Shown in pieces: positions 1 through 5,334 of a DNA stretch of 5,334 nucleotides. Every line of letters starts with the position of its first letter. Position 1 is the stretch's first letter. The DNA lies in contig DUUE01000052.1 of the NCBI GenBank assembly GCA_012841735.1, positions 1 to 5,334 on the forward strand. The letters run 5' to 3'. Source of the DNA: Bacillota bacterium (GTDB taxonomy: Bacteria; Bacillota; Dethiobacteria; Dethiobacterales; Dethiobacteraceae). Both the position numbers and the translations under genes were made by a program. The notes under the pieces were generated by a model. That model was not told the DNA's origin. It worked only from the letters and a program-made list of their open reading frames with translations, and searched no databases.

Positions 1-732
1 AACCTGATCGCGCTCCATCTGCTCCAGTTTCACACCGGCGGTGCCGTTGTAAAGGTCCTCCACCGGCAGCCGCGGAAATGAGGCCAGCACCAGGATGTCG
101 CCGCTTTTCGGGTCCAGCAGGATGAATGCCCCTTTTTTAACGGCGGCATTTCCCGCCGCTTCCGCCGCCTCCTGCAGCTTTCTGTCAATGGTTGTCACCA
201 CATTATACGGACGGCGCAGGTGCTCATATTTCCATTCACTGATGCCATACCCGGGAACCATTTGTCCTTTGGCGTCAACTATGACACCCACCGCCGCGGG
301 CGTCCCCCACAATTCCCGGTTAAAAGCGCGCTCCAGGCCGGAAATACCCTCACACGGCTGCAGCGGATTGACCGGTTTCCTGATATAGCCCGTTACATGG
401 GTGGCAACGGAGGCGGCCGAATAGCGGACCTCCTCCCTCAGCGCCAGGTTTTGCAGGTAGACGGGAGCAAGCTCCGAGGCCGCATGGTATGCCGCCTCTT
501 CCGGGTGCAGCTCCTGCAGGTAAGCATGCAGTAACCGGCCGTTGCGGTCCAGGATTTGCCCGCGGCCCGAGGCATACACATATGTATCTGTTCTCTGGGC
601 TGCTGCCTGCCGTGCCAGCCGCCAGCCCTGCAAAAGCTGCAGGGAAAAAAGACGGGCAAGCAATAACCCGGATACCAGCAGAAAAAAGGAGAGGACAAGC
701 ACTATCCGTGCCTGCCGCCTTGCCCTGCGCAT
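1..732 (-). CDS. Class B penicillin-binding protein (peptidoglycan D,D-transpeptidase), N-terminal 244 residues, cut by window edge
   Basis: This is the N-terminal part of a membrane-anchored transpeptidase that crosslinks peptidoglycan outside the membrane; the reading frame stays open to base 1. Residues 1-9 are Arg-rich (MRRARRQAR) and cytoplasmic, followed by one hydrophobic segment at about 10-30. The class B signature RGQILDRNG lies near 53-61. The dimerisation/pedestal region carries HVTGYI and GISGLERAFNREL (about 128-153). The transpeptidase domain opens with VVTTIDRKLQ and then GAFILLDPKSGDILVLAS near 200-220. The catalytic SxxK, SxN and KTG motifs would lie beyond the left edge, so activity cannot be judged. 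The ATG at 732 is chosen because GGGGTG lies 5 nt upstream; an in-frame GTG at 747 has no SD. Its position after yrrL/yrrO homologues recalls B. subtilis pbpI (yrrR), but I cannot separate pbpI from spoVD or pbpA types on this fragment. Family certain, subtype unsure. Confidence 0.9.
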   Translation of the reverse strand, partial: MRRARRQARIVLVLSFFLLVSGLLLARLFSLQLLQGWRLARQAAAQRTDTYVYASGRGQILDRNGRLLHAYLQELHPEEAAYHAASELAPVYLQNLALREEVRYSAASVATHVTGYIRKPVNPLQPCEGISGLERAFNRELWGTPAAVGVIVDAKGQMVPGYGISEWKYEHLRRPYNVVTTIDRKLQEAAEAAGNAAVKKGAFILLDPKSGDILVLASFPRLPVEDLYNGTAGVKLEQMERDQV

Positions 733-788
733 AAAAACACCCCGCACACAGACTTAAGATACTAGTCTGCCCGGCGGGGCATCTTTTT
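733..788 (-). terminator. Intrinsic-terminator-like hairpin after the U32 gene, overlapping the PBP gene's SD
   Basis: On the minus strand, CCCCGC (779-774) pairs with GCGGGG (745-740), and CAGACT (769-764) pairs with AGTCTG (754-749). The arms are separated by a CGGG/TGT internal loop and the apical loop is 9 nt. The 3' arm is followed by TG and then TTTTT (737-733). The hairpin starts 18 nt after the U32 stop codon, where an operon terminator is expected. The plus strand also reads as a terminator (GCGGGG, then CATCTTTTT to 788), but no plus-strand gene leads into it. The ATG of the PBP gene follows the last U directly, and four bases of its SD lie in the 3' arm. Confidence 0.7.
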
Positions 789-797
789 ATACTGCAA

Positions 798-2045
798 TTA
801 CACCGGCCGGCTGCAACACACCTGCTCCAGCCGCCGCCTGATGATGGCATATTCCTCCACAGGCTCCGGCATGGCCAGTGAAACATGCTCCTGGACACGG
901 ACTGCTTCGCTGATGGGTGCGCCGTCAGCATCCCGCAGACCCGTGACAATAAATTCACGGCAGTCTGTTTTGGGACCGAACACTTCCAGTTTTTCACCCA
1001 CGGCAAAGCGATTGCGCATTTCCACCACGGCACGTTTTGCCACCGGGTCGTAACTCTGCACCACACCGACAAATTCATGGCTTGATACCTGCTGGGCGCT
1101 GTCAAAAACCTGTCCCGAAAGCCCCGGGTTCTCTTCCAGAAAACCGGCGGAATAGGGACGGTGGCTGATTGCCATCAGCTCCGCATGCAGGGCTGGGTCC
1201 GTGGTGTAATCCGGGTCGCGCAGGTAAGCATCCAGCGCCCGGCGGTAGGCACGCGTGACTGTAGCCACATAATAGACGCTTTTCATCCGCCCTTCAATTT
1301 TAAAACTGTCAACTCCGGCTGCAAGCAGCCTGCCCAGGTAATCAATAAGGCACAGGTCACGGGCATTCAGGATATAAATACCGCGGCTGTCTTCCTCCAC
1401 CGGCATGTATGCGCCCGGTGTCTTCTCCTCCAGCAGGTAATATTTCCAGCGGCAGGCCTGGGCACATTCCCCCCTGTTGCCACTGCGGCCTGCCAGGTGC
1501 AGGCTTAAATAGCAACGCCCCGAATACGCCCAGCACATGGCACCATGGACAAAAACCTCCAGTTCCACGCTTACGCGGCGGCGAATTTCCGCAATCTCCG
1601 CCAGTGACAGCTCGCGTGCCAGGATGATGCGGGTTATGCCTGCTTCCTGCCAGAAAAGCGCACTCCTCCAGTTGGTCGTATTGGCCTGGGTGCTTAAATG
1701 ACAGGGCAGTCCGGGAACCGCTTCCCGGGCGATGGCAAGAACGCCGGGATCGGCGACAATAACGGCGTCCGCCCCCAGCTCCTGCAGGGATTTCAGATAG
1801 GCGGGCAGTTGTGCCACGTCCCTGTTGTTGGCGAAAATATTAACAGTCACATATACTTTGGCCCCGTGCCGGTGAGCAAAGTCAATGCCTTCCCGCAACT
1901 CGTCCGTGCTGAAGTTGCCGGCGGCCGCCCGCATGCCGAAATTTTTGCCTCCCAGGTAAACGGCATCGGCACCGTAAATGACAGCCATTTTCAGTTTCTC
2001 CAGGTTACCGGCCGGTGCCAAAAGTTCCGGTTTTTTCATGCCCAT
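798..2045 (-). CDS. Peptidase U32 family protein, probable RNA hydroxylase (TrhP/RlhA type, YrrO-like)
   Basis: This 415-residue protein has the U32 family layout. It starts with KKPELLAPAGN and GADAVYLGG, typical of the family TIM-barrel. The U32 signature follows at about 163-181: E163-V-F-V-H167-G-A-M-C171, six residues, C178-Y-L-S181. C194, C198 (GECAQAC) and C232 are candidate cluster ligands together with C171 and C178. A C-terminal beta-domain begins near EFVGVVQSYDP (about 324). Characterised relatives are not proven proteases: E. coli TrhP (YegQ) and B. subtilis YrrN/YrrO make 5-hydroxyuridine at tRNA position 34 from prephenate, and RlhA hydroxylates 23S rRNA. Assignment to one of these is inferred. 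The ATG at 2045 overlaps the mltG stop as TGATG, indicating translational coupling. The ATG at 2039 also fits, with AGG 9 nt upstream and the family's usual MKKPELL start. B. subtilis has two adjacent U32 genes; here there is one. Confidence 0.92.
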   Translation of the reverse strand: MGMKKPELLAPAGNLEKLKMAVIYGADAVYLGGKNFGMRAAAGNFSTDELREGIDFAHRHGAKVYVTVNIFANNRDVAQLPAYLKSLQELGADAVIVADPGVLAIAREAVPGLPCHLSTQANTTNWRSALFWQEAGITRIILARELSLAEIAEIRRRVSVELEVFVHGAMCWAYSGRCYLSLHLAGRSGNRGECAQACRWKYYLLEEKTPGAYMPVEEDSRGIYILNARDLCLIDYLGRLLAAGVDSFKIEGRMKSVYYVATVTRAYRRALDAYLRDPDYTTDPALHAELMAISHRPYSAGFLEENPGLSGQVFDSAQQVSSHEFVGVVQSYDPVAKRAVVEMRNRFAVGEKLEVFGPKTDCREFIVTGLRDADGAPISEAVRVQEHVSLAMPEPVEEYAIIRRRLEQVCCSRPV

Positions 2046-3085
2046 CAACCTGAATTCTTTTTATTTTCCCGTGACTTGCGCTTATTTGCTTCGTGTTCCG
2101 CCAGCGTCCTGCCGAAATAGTGTTCCCCGCTGCCGTCACCTTTGACCACATAATACAGGTAATCGCTCTCCTCCGGGTACAGTACGGCCATAATGGCGGC
2201 TTTCCCCGGAGAAGCAATGGGGCCCGGGGGCAGTCCTTTATACTTGTAGGTATTATAGGGAGAATCCACTTCCAGGTCTTCCAGCAGGACAACAGACCGG
2301 TGCTCCCCCAGGGCATAGATGACAGTGGCATCAATCTGCAGGAGCATATTTTTGGCCAGCCTGTTATAAATGACAGATGCTATGAGCGGGAACTCGCTTT
2401 CAACCCGGCCTTCCCTTTCCACCAGGGAAGCCATGGTCAGAACGGTATGCAGGTCCATGTCCAGTTCCGCCGCCCGTTCACGCAGGTCGGCCGTCATGAT
2501 CTCTGCCAGCCGGTTCTGCATGCGGGTAATAATCTGTTCCGCTGACACGCCCGGTTCAAATTCATATGTGTCCGGGAAGAGGTAGCCTTCCAGAGTATAA
2601 CGCAGCCCCTCCGTAACCCGGCCTGAAGCAGGCACCACCGCCGCCGCCGCAGCCAGAAATTCCTCCGCCAAAACAAGGCCTGCCGCCTCCATACCGGCGG
2701 CAATCTGCTCAAGGTTGTAGCCTTCCGGGATGGTAACAGTAACAGTATTCCTTATGACATCTCCCCGGGCAAGGCGCTGCAGGATCTCATCCATGGTCAT
2801 GCCGTAATGCATGATGTAATCACCGGCCTGCAGGCGTTGGTCCAGATTCCGGTACCTGGCATAATAGCGAAAAACAGTAGCGTTGCGCACCAGCCCGTGC
2901 TCGGCAAGAATGCCGGCGATGCGAATCAGTGAGGCGCCGGACGGAATGGATACAAGCACAGGCTCCTGTGCCAGGACAGGCACAGGCTGCAGCCAGATGT
3001 TAACCTGGACGGCAAGCCCCACCAGTGCCACGGCTGCAACAATGACAAAAGCAATAAGCAACCGCAGCAGTTTCCCCATTCTCAT
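2045..3085 (-). CDS. mltG: Endolytic murein transglycosylase MltG (YceG-like)
   Basis: MltG is a membrane-anchored lytic transglycosylase that cuts nascent glycan strands near the membrane and is thought to end their polymerisation. The protein has 346 residues. A single membrane anchor spans about 7-27, preceded by a short basic stretch. A LysM-like subdomain follows at about 43-110 (GASLIRIAGILAEHGLV). The YceG catalytic domain carries TIPEGYNLEQIA (118-129), LEGYLFPDTYEF (165-176), the active-site segment ASLVEREG (219-226; E223 aligns with the catalytic Glu, E218, of E. coli MltG), LLQIDATVIYALG (248-260) and SPYNTYKYKGLPPGPIASPG (275-294). The tail is lysine/arginine-rich. GGGGAG sits 5 nt before the ATG at 3085. 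It lies 18 bp after the DUF1292 gene, and its stop overlaps the next start. Length and motifs look complete and intact. Confidence 0.95.
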   Translation of the reverse strand: MRMGKLLRLLIAFVIVAAVALVGLAVQVNIWLQPVPVLAQEPVLVSIPSGASLIRIAGILAEHGLVRNATVFRYYARYRNLDQRLQAGDYIMHYGMTMDEILQRLARGDVIRNTVTVTIPEGYNLEQIAAGMEAAGLVLAEEFLAAAAAVVPASGRVTEGLRYTLEGYLFPDTYEFEPGVSAEQIITRMQNRLAEIMTADLRERAAELDMDLHTVLTMASLVEREGRVESEFPLIASVIYNRLAKNMLLQIDATVIYALGEHRSVVLLEDLEVDSPYNTYKYKGLPPGPIASPGKAAIMAVLYPEESDYLYYVVKGDGSGEHYFGRTLAEHEANKRKSRENKKNSG

Positions 3086-3103
3086 GCTCTCTCCCCCGCT
3101 AAC

Positions 3104-3403
3104 TTACTCTGCTTCATCTTCCTCCGCCATGACCTGTTCTTCCCACGCCTGGGCCACAGCTTCCCATTCGGCGTCGTCTTCAACCACCACCAGGGACTGT
3201 TCTCCGTTTTCGTCCTCGTCAATCCGGAAGATTACGGCTTCCTGCTCGCCGTCATCGGCCCCGTTCGCCTCCGCCATGGCTTCAGAGGGGATCATAATGG
3301 CATATTCATTGTCATTCACCATGATAATATCCAGAAAGATAAAATCATGTTCCGCTCCTTCTTCATCCACCAGTGTAACCACATCATCAAACAGTTCTGC
3401 CAT
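3104..3403 (-). CDS. DUF1292 / UPF0473 family protein (YrzB-like), very acidic
   Basis: A 99-residue cytoplasmic protein of unknown function. It belongs to the small family found between ruvX and mltG in Firmicutes (B. subtilis yrzB). The core near residues 7-38 (DVVTLVDEEGAEHDF, then YAIMIP) and 56-74 (AVIFRIDEDENGE, SLVVVED) matches the DUF1292 pattern of short beta strands separated by acidic turns. It is strikingly acidic: by my count 34 Asp/Glu against one Arg (R60), one His and no Lys. There is no signal peptide, membrane segment or catalytic motif. GAGGTG (3418-3413) lies 9 nt before the ATG and supports this start. It is 53 bp downstream of ruvX and 18 bp upstream of mltG, consistent with co-transcription. 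Family membership is well supported by sequence and position; no biochemical role can be assigned. Confidence 0.88.
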   Translation of the reverse strand: MAELFDDVVTLVDEEGAEHDFIFLDIIMVNDNEYAIMIPSEAMAEANGADDGEQEAVIFRIDEDENGEQSLVVVEDDAEWEAVAQAWEEQVMAEEDEAE

Positions 3404-3456
3404 TTAATTATACACCTCTTTTTTTCGTTGAGTAAACGCCCATATTCTTTACAATC

Positions 3457-3891
3457 TTACCGGTTTTTATCCGAACCGGGACCGGAATGGGCCTGAAGGT
3501 AATTCTGCAGGATGAGAACAGCCGCCGTTTTATCAATGACTTTCCGCCGCTTTGCCCTGCTTACATCGGCGGCAATCAGCATGCGTTCCGCTTCCATAGT
3601 TGTCAGGCGCTCGTCCCACAAACGGACTGGCACTCCCAGCTCCTCCCTGACCCGGCCGGCAAACTCTGCCGCCATGTCAGCCCGCGGACCGGCGGTACCG
3701 TTCATGTTTAGCGGGTATCCCACCACAATCAGGGAAACCCGATACTGTTCAGAGAGCTGTCTCAGGCGCCGCAGATCGGCCTGCCAGTCTGTACGACGGA
3801 TCACTTCTATTCCCTGGGCGGTCCAGCCCAGTTCATCACTTACGGCCACACCGATGGTGCGGTCACCCACATCCAAACCCATAATACGCAT
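3457..3891 (-). CDS. ruvX: RuvX/YqgF family nuclease (putative Holliday junction resolvase / pre-16S rRNA nuclease)
   Basis: A 144-residue RNase H-fold protein of the YqgF family, at its usual length. The conserved elements are present in order: MGLDVGDRTIGVAVSD at 4-19 with the metal-binding D7, VVGYPLNMNGT at 56-66, WDERLTT at 92-98 with the acidic pair D93/E94, and DKTAAVLILQNYL at 120-132 with D120. In E. coli, YqgF is needed for maturation of the 16S rRNA 5' end; a Holliday-junction resolvase role was proposed earlier from structural similarity. GGGG lies 7 nt upstream of the ATG at 3891, and MRIMGLDVGD is the common Firmicute N-terminus. The gene lies 15 bp after the aldo/keto reductase and precedes the DUF1292 gene, as yrrK precedes yrzB in B. 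subtilis. All catalytic acids appear intact. Confidence 0.95.
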   Translation of the reverse strand: MRIMGLDVGDRTIGVAVSDELGWTAQGIEVIRRTDWQADLRRLRQLSEQYRVSLIVVGYPLNMNGTAGPRADMAAEFAGRVREELGVPVRLWDERLTTMEAERMLIAADVSRAKRRKVIDKTAAVLILQNYLQAHSGPGSDKNR

Positions 3892-3906
3892 GTCATAACC
3901 CCGTTA

Positions 3907-4854
3907 CTAGTAGATTTTCAGGCAGAAATCCGGGCAGTACGCCCCGCAGTAGCCACAGAGGACGCAGGCTTCCTCATCAACCCTTGCTGTGCCTGCCACA
4001 ACTCTCAGCGCCCGCTGCGGGCAGTGGCCGGTGCAGGCGCCGCAGCCGCGGCACCAGCTCTGAACGTGCAGGCGCCTTTTTCTTGTACGCAGCGCTTCGC
4101 CGAGAGCCTGCGGCGGCCGCCCGCCGGAAAAAAGAGCGCAATTATAATCAATTTCAGCGTCTGTTTGCATGCCCACCGCGATGGCATCCAGGCACTCCTG
4201 CCCGAGGACAAAACGGAAAGCGTCTTCGCTTTTGCCGATCAGGTGGCCGCCCCCCAGCGGCTTCATGGCAAAAACCCCCACACCCTGTGCATGCAGGTCA
4301 GATATGGCAGCCAGCATTTCCGCCGCCGTTCCGTCCACAATACCCACACCGTCCACATTGATCAGGGGGTGGACAACATCTATTTCCGGCATGGTCAGGG
4401 CGGCACGCATGGCGGCTATCTGATGGGTGGAGAAACCGACGGCACGCACCAGGCCCCGCTCCCTGGCTTCCAGCAAATACTCCAGGGCCGGGCGGTGGCC
4501 TGCCAGCGTCAGAGCCGATTCCTGTTCATGCAAAAGGAAGATGTCAATGGCGGGAATGTCCAGTTCCGCCAGCGCCCGTCGCAGGCTTTTTGCCATGCCC
4601 TCACGCGTATAATCATAAGACTTGGAGGCAATAACAGGTCTTTTGCCGCTTGTGCGCATGGCCTCGCGCAGATAGGGGTACGTACCGTACAGGTCGGCCG
4701 TATCAAAAAAAGTAACTCCCCGGTCCATGGCGCGGACAAGCAAGTCCGCCCCCTGTTCCAGAGGGAGGTTGCTTTGCAGGGGCCCTAGTGTCAGTGTGCC
4801 AAAACAAAGACGGGAAACACGGATTCCCGTCTTTCCCAGGGTACGATACTCCAT
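3907..4854 (-). CDS. Aldo/keto reductase with C-terminal 2x[4Fe-4S] ferredoxin domain
   Basis: A 315-residue oxidoreductase made of an aldo/keto reductase barrel (about 1-255) and a ferredoxin-like tail (about 262-315). The N-terminus MEYRTLGKTGIRVSRLCFG is typical. The catalytic tetrad appears complete as D51, Y56 (FFDTADLYG), K78 (ASKSY) and H109 (LLHEQ). MKPLGGGHL at 197-205 is a conserved late-barrel segment. The tail has two CxxCxxCxxxCP motifs, C268/C271/C274/C278 and C297/C300/C303/C307, each able to hold one [4Fe-4S] cluster. The fusion suggests electron transfer between ferredoxin-type centres and a carbonyl substrate, perhaps with NAD(P)H; the substrate is unknown. AGGTG (4864-4860) abuts the ireB stop and lies 5 nt before the ATG, so translation is probably coupled to ireB. 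The gene ends in tandem stops (TAG TAA). It is the extra gene relative to the B. subtilis yrzL-yrrK order. Confidence 0.93.
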   Translation of the reverse strand: MEYRTLGKTGIRVSRLCFGTLTLGPLQSNLPLEQGADLLVRAMDRGVTFFDTADLYGTYPYLREAMRTSGKRPVIASKSYDYTREGMAKSLRRALAELDIPAIDIFLLHEQESALTLAGHRPALEYLLEARERGLVRAVGFSTHQIAAMRAALTMPEIDVVHPLINVDGVGIVDGTAAEMLAAISDLHAQGVGVFAMKPLGGGHLIGKSEDAFRFVLGQECLDAIAVGMQTDAEIDYNCALFSGGRPPQALGEALRTRKRRLHVQSWCRGCGACTGHCPQRALRVVAGTARVDEEACVLCGYCGAYCPDFCLKIY

Positions 4855-4856
4855 TT

Positions 4857-5126
4857 TTACACCTGATTATCCAGCTTTGACAAATACGATCCCACCAGTT
4901 CTTCCAAAAGCTCATCCCGCTCTAGCTTACGGATCAGCACCCTGGCGTTCCGGTGGCTGGTAATATACGCGGGATCGCCTGACAGCAGATAGCCGACAAT
5001 CTGATTTATGGGATTATACCCTTTTTCCTTCAGCGCTCCGTAAACAATACGGAAAACATCTTTTGCCTGGTACGTTTCTTCGTCTGTTGTCCGTTTGAAC
5101 TTCATTGTCTGGTCAAAATTCTCCAA
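4857..5126 (-). CDS. ireB: IreB/ReoM family regulatory phosphoprotein (UPF0297, YrzL), TTG start
   Basis: A small cytoplasmic regulator of 89 residues, the usual family size. The hallmark block GYNPINQIVGYLLSG (36-50) with DPAYI is followed by ARVLIRKLERDELLEELV (61-78). In Enterococcus, IreB is phosphorylated by the PASTA kinase IreK and affects cephalosporin resistance. In Listeria, ReoM is phosphorylated on Thr-7 by PrkA and controls ClpCP degradation of MurA. I choose the TTG at 5126: GGGGGTG (5139-5133) lies 6 nt upstream, the N-terminus becomes MENFDQTMKF, and the conserved threonine of DQTM falls at residue 7, matching ReoM Thr-7. The frame extends to an ATG at 5192, but this would add 22 non-family residues and lies upstream of the predicted transcription start. 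It stands directly ahead of the reductase gene and after alaS, as yrzL follows alaS in B. subtilis. Confidence 0.93.
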   Translation of the reverse strand: MENFDQTMKFKRTTDEETYQAKDVFRIVYGALKEKGYNPINQIVGYLLSGDPAYITSHRNARVLIRKLERDELLEELVGSYLSKLDNQV

Positions 5127-5132
5127 ACCCCT

Positions 5133-5139
5133 CACCCCC
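5133..5139 (-). promoter_or_regulatory. Shine-Dalgarno sequence that sets the TTG start of ireB
   Basis: The minus strand reads GGGGGTG, six bases before the TTG at 5126-5124. It is the purine-rich stretch with the best spacing between the predicted promoter and the conserved protein sequence. A second G-rich run (AGGGG, 5132-5128) lies too close to the TTG to serve it well. Confidence 0.6.
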
Positions 5140-5162
5140 ACAAGGCAGGATCTTACTATACT

Positions 5163-5189
5163 ATTCGCCCATTTCCCATATTTTCCTGT
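5163..5189 (-). promoter_or_regulatory. Candidate sigma-H (Spo0H) promoter for the ireB operon
   Basis: The minus strand reads ACAGGAAAA (5189-5181), then 11 bases, then GGCGAAT (5169-5163). This fits the B. subtilis sigma-H consensus RnAGGAwWW - N11-12 - RnnGAAT at every defined position. Transcription would begin about 7 nt downstream, near 5156, giving a leader of about 30 nt that contains the ireB SD. The element lies in the 71-bp gap between the alaS stop and ireB. I found no convincing sigma-A -35/-10 pair in this gap. The call rests on consensus matching alone. Confidence 0.55.
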
Positions 5190-5197
5190 CACTGTTT

Positions 5198-5334
5198 CTA
5201 CTTTTGCACCAAATCATTTACGCTTTGCAGGGCCTCATCCAGGCGCCCGGGGTCTTTGCCGCCGGCCTGTGCCATATCCGGCCGTCCGCCGCCGCCGCCG
5301 CCCGTTAACTTGGCCACTTCACCAACCAGCCTGC
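5198..5334 (-). CDS. alaS: Alanyl-tRNA synthetase, C-terminal 44 residues (cut by window edge)
   Basis: This is the C-terminal end of AlaS, the cytoplasmic enzyme that charges tRNA-Ala. Forty-four codons are present before a TAG at 5200-5198. The fragment begins RLVGEVAKLTGGGGGGRPDM and continues AQAGGKDPGRLDEAL, ending NDLVQK. The six-glycine run, the RPDMAQAGGKD segment and the closing helix are characteristic of the C-Ala (DHHA1-type) domain at the end of bacterial AlaS. The glycine run is encoded by five GGC codons and a GGA, a short trinucleotide repeat at 5285-5302, but the glycines are conserved in the family. Although short, the identification is firm, and the alaS-ireB neighbourhood is standard in Firmicutes. 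No terminator is visible after the stop, so read-through into ireB is possible. Confidence 0.93.
   Translation of the reverse strand, partial: RLVGEVAKLTGGGGGGRPDMAQAGGKDPGRLDEALQSVNDLVQK

Noticed and set aside
350..1105. Minus-strand open frame of about 250 codons spanning the U32 end and the PBP start
   Set aside because: It is out of frame with two well-recognised proteins, crosses the hairpin and shows no recognisable motif. It is a GC-rich shadow frame.
2046..2048. TTG as the start of the U32 gene
   Set aside because: Two ATG codons follow at 2045 and 2039, the first overlapping the mltG stop as TGATG and the second matching the usual family N-terminus.
1698..2120. Plus-strand open frame of 140 codons opposite the U32 gene and mltG end
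   Set aside because: It is antisense to two conserved genes and its translation resembles no known family.
3407..3436. TATAAT with TTTACT 18 bp upstream, resembling a sigma-A promoter ahead of the DUF1292 gene (minus strand)
   Set aside because: Transcription would start at or inside the ATG, leaving out the good SD GAGGTG. The -35 match is only 4 of 6 and the stretch is A/T-rich. It could at most be an internal promoter for mltG.
3460..3479. Inverted repeat CCGGTT/AACCGG at the end of ruvX
   Set aside because: The stem is six base pairs with no T-run after it on the minus strand, and it lies within the last ruvX codons, so it is not a convincing terminator.
4024..4788. Long plus-strand open frame of 254 codons opposite the aldo/keto reductase
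   Set aside because: It lies antisense to a conserved gene with all motifs intact and has no family-like motif; GC-rich codons leave few stops on the opposite strand.
5285..5302. Trinucleotide repeat (GCC)n as a possible unstable microsatellite
   Set aside because: It encodes the conserved glycine run of AlaS and is only six units long; protein constraint explains it.

Overview
This 5.3 kb window is a compact run of minus-strand genes, read from the right edge to the left, in the conserved Firmicute order alaS - ireB/reoM (yrzL) - ruvX (yrrK) - DUF1292 (yrzB) - mltG (yrrL) - U32 peptidase family (yrrO-like) - class B penicillin-binding protein. GC-rich codons, the B. subtilis-like gene order and an oxidoreductase carrying two 4Fe-4S clusters suggest an anaerobic Clostridia of the Peptococcaceae/Desulfotomaculum kind. 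That placement is inference; no marker in the window fixes the genus.

Layout, in transcription order. The last 44 codons of alaS enter from the right edge. A 71-bp gap follows, holding a very good match to a sigma-H promoter and the Shine-Dalgarno (SD) sequence of a TTG-started ireB/reoM gene. Next come an aldo/keto reductase with a C-terminal 2x[4Fe-4S] ferredoxin domain (2-bp gap), ruvX (15-bp gap), a very acidic DUF1292 protein (53-bp gap), mltG (18-bp gap) and a U32 family protein whose ATG overlaps the mltG stop (TGATG). After the U32 stop is an intrinsic-terminator-like hairpin. The U-run of this hairpin abuts the ATG of the class B PBP gene, which runs off the left edge before its catalytic motifs.

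How the genes fit together. Three products concern the cell wall. IreB/ReoM is a Ser/Thr-kinase substrate that, in Listeria, controls turnover of MurA, the first committed enzyme of peptidoglycan synthesis. MltG cuts nascent glycan strands and the PBP crosslinks them. RuvX, the U32 protein and AlaS belong to nucleic-acid and translation maintenance (16S rRNA processing or recombination, tRNA or rRNA hydroxylation, alanine charging). The aldo/keto reductase is the extra gene compared with the B. subtilis order. No gene is supported on the plus strand, and I see no mobile element, CRISPR array, tRNA or rRNA. No stretch over 300 bp lacks a gene.

The two most interesting signals are regulatory: the sigma-H-like promoter ahead of ireB, and the hairpin that looks like a terminator while burying the SD of the PBP gene.
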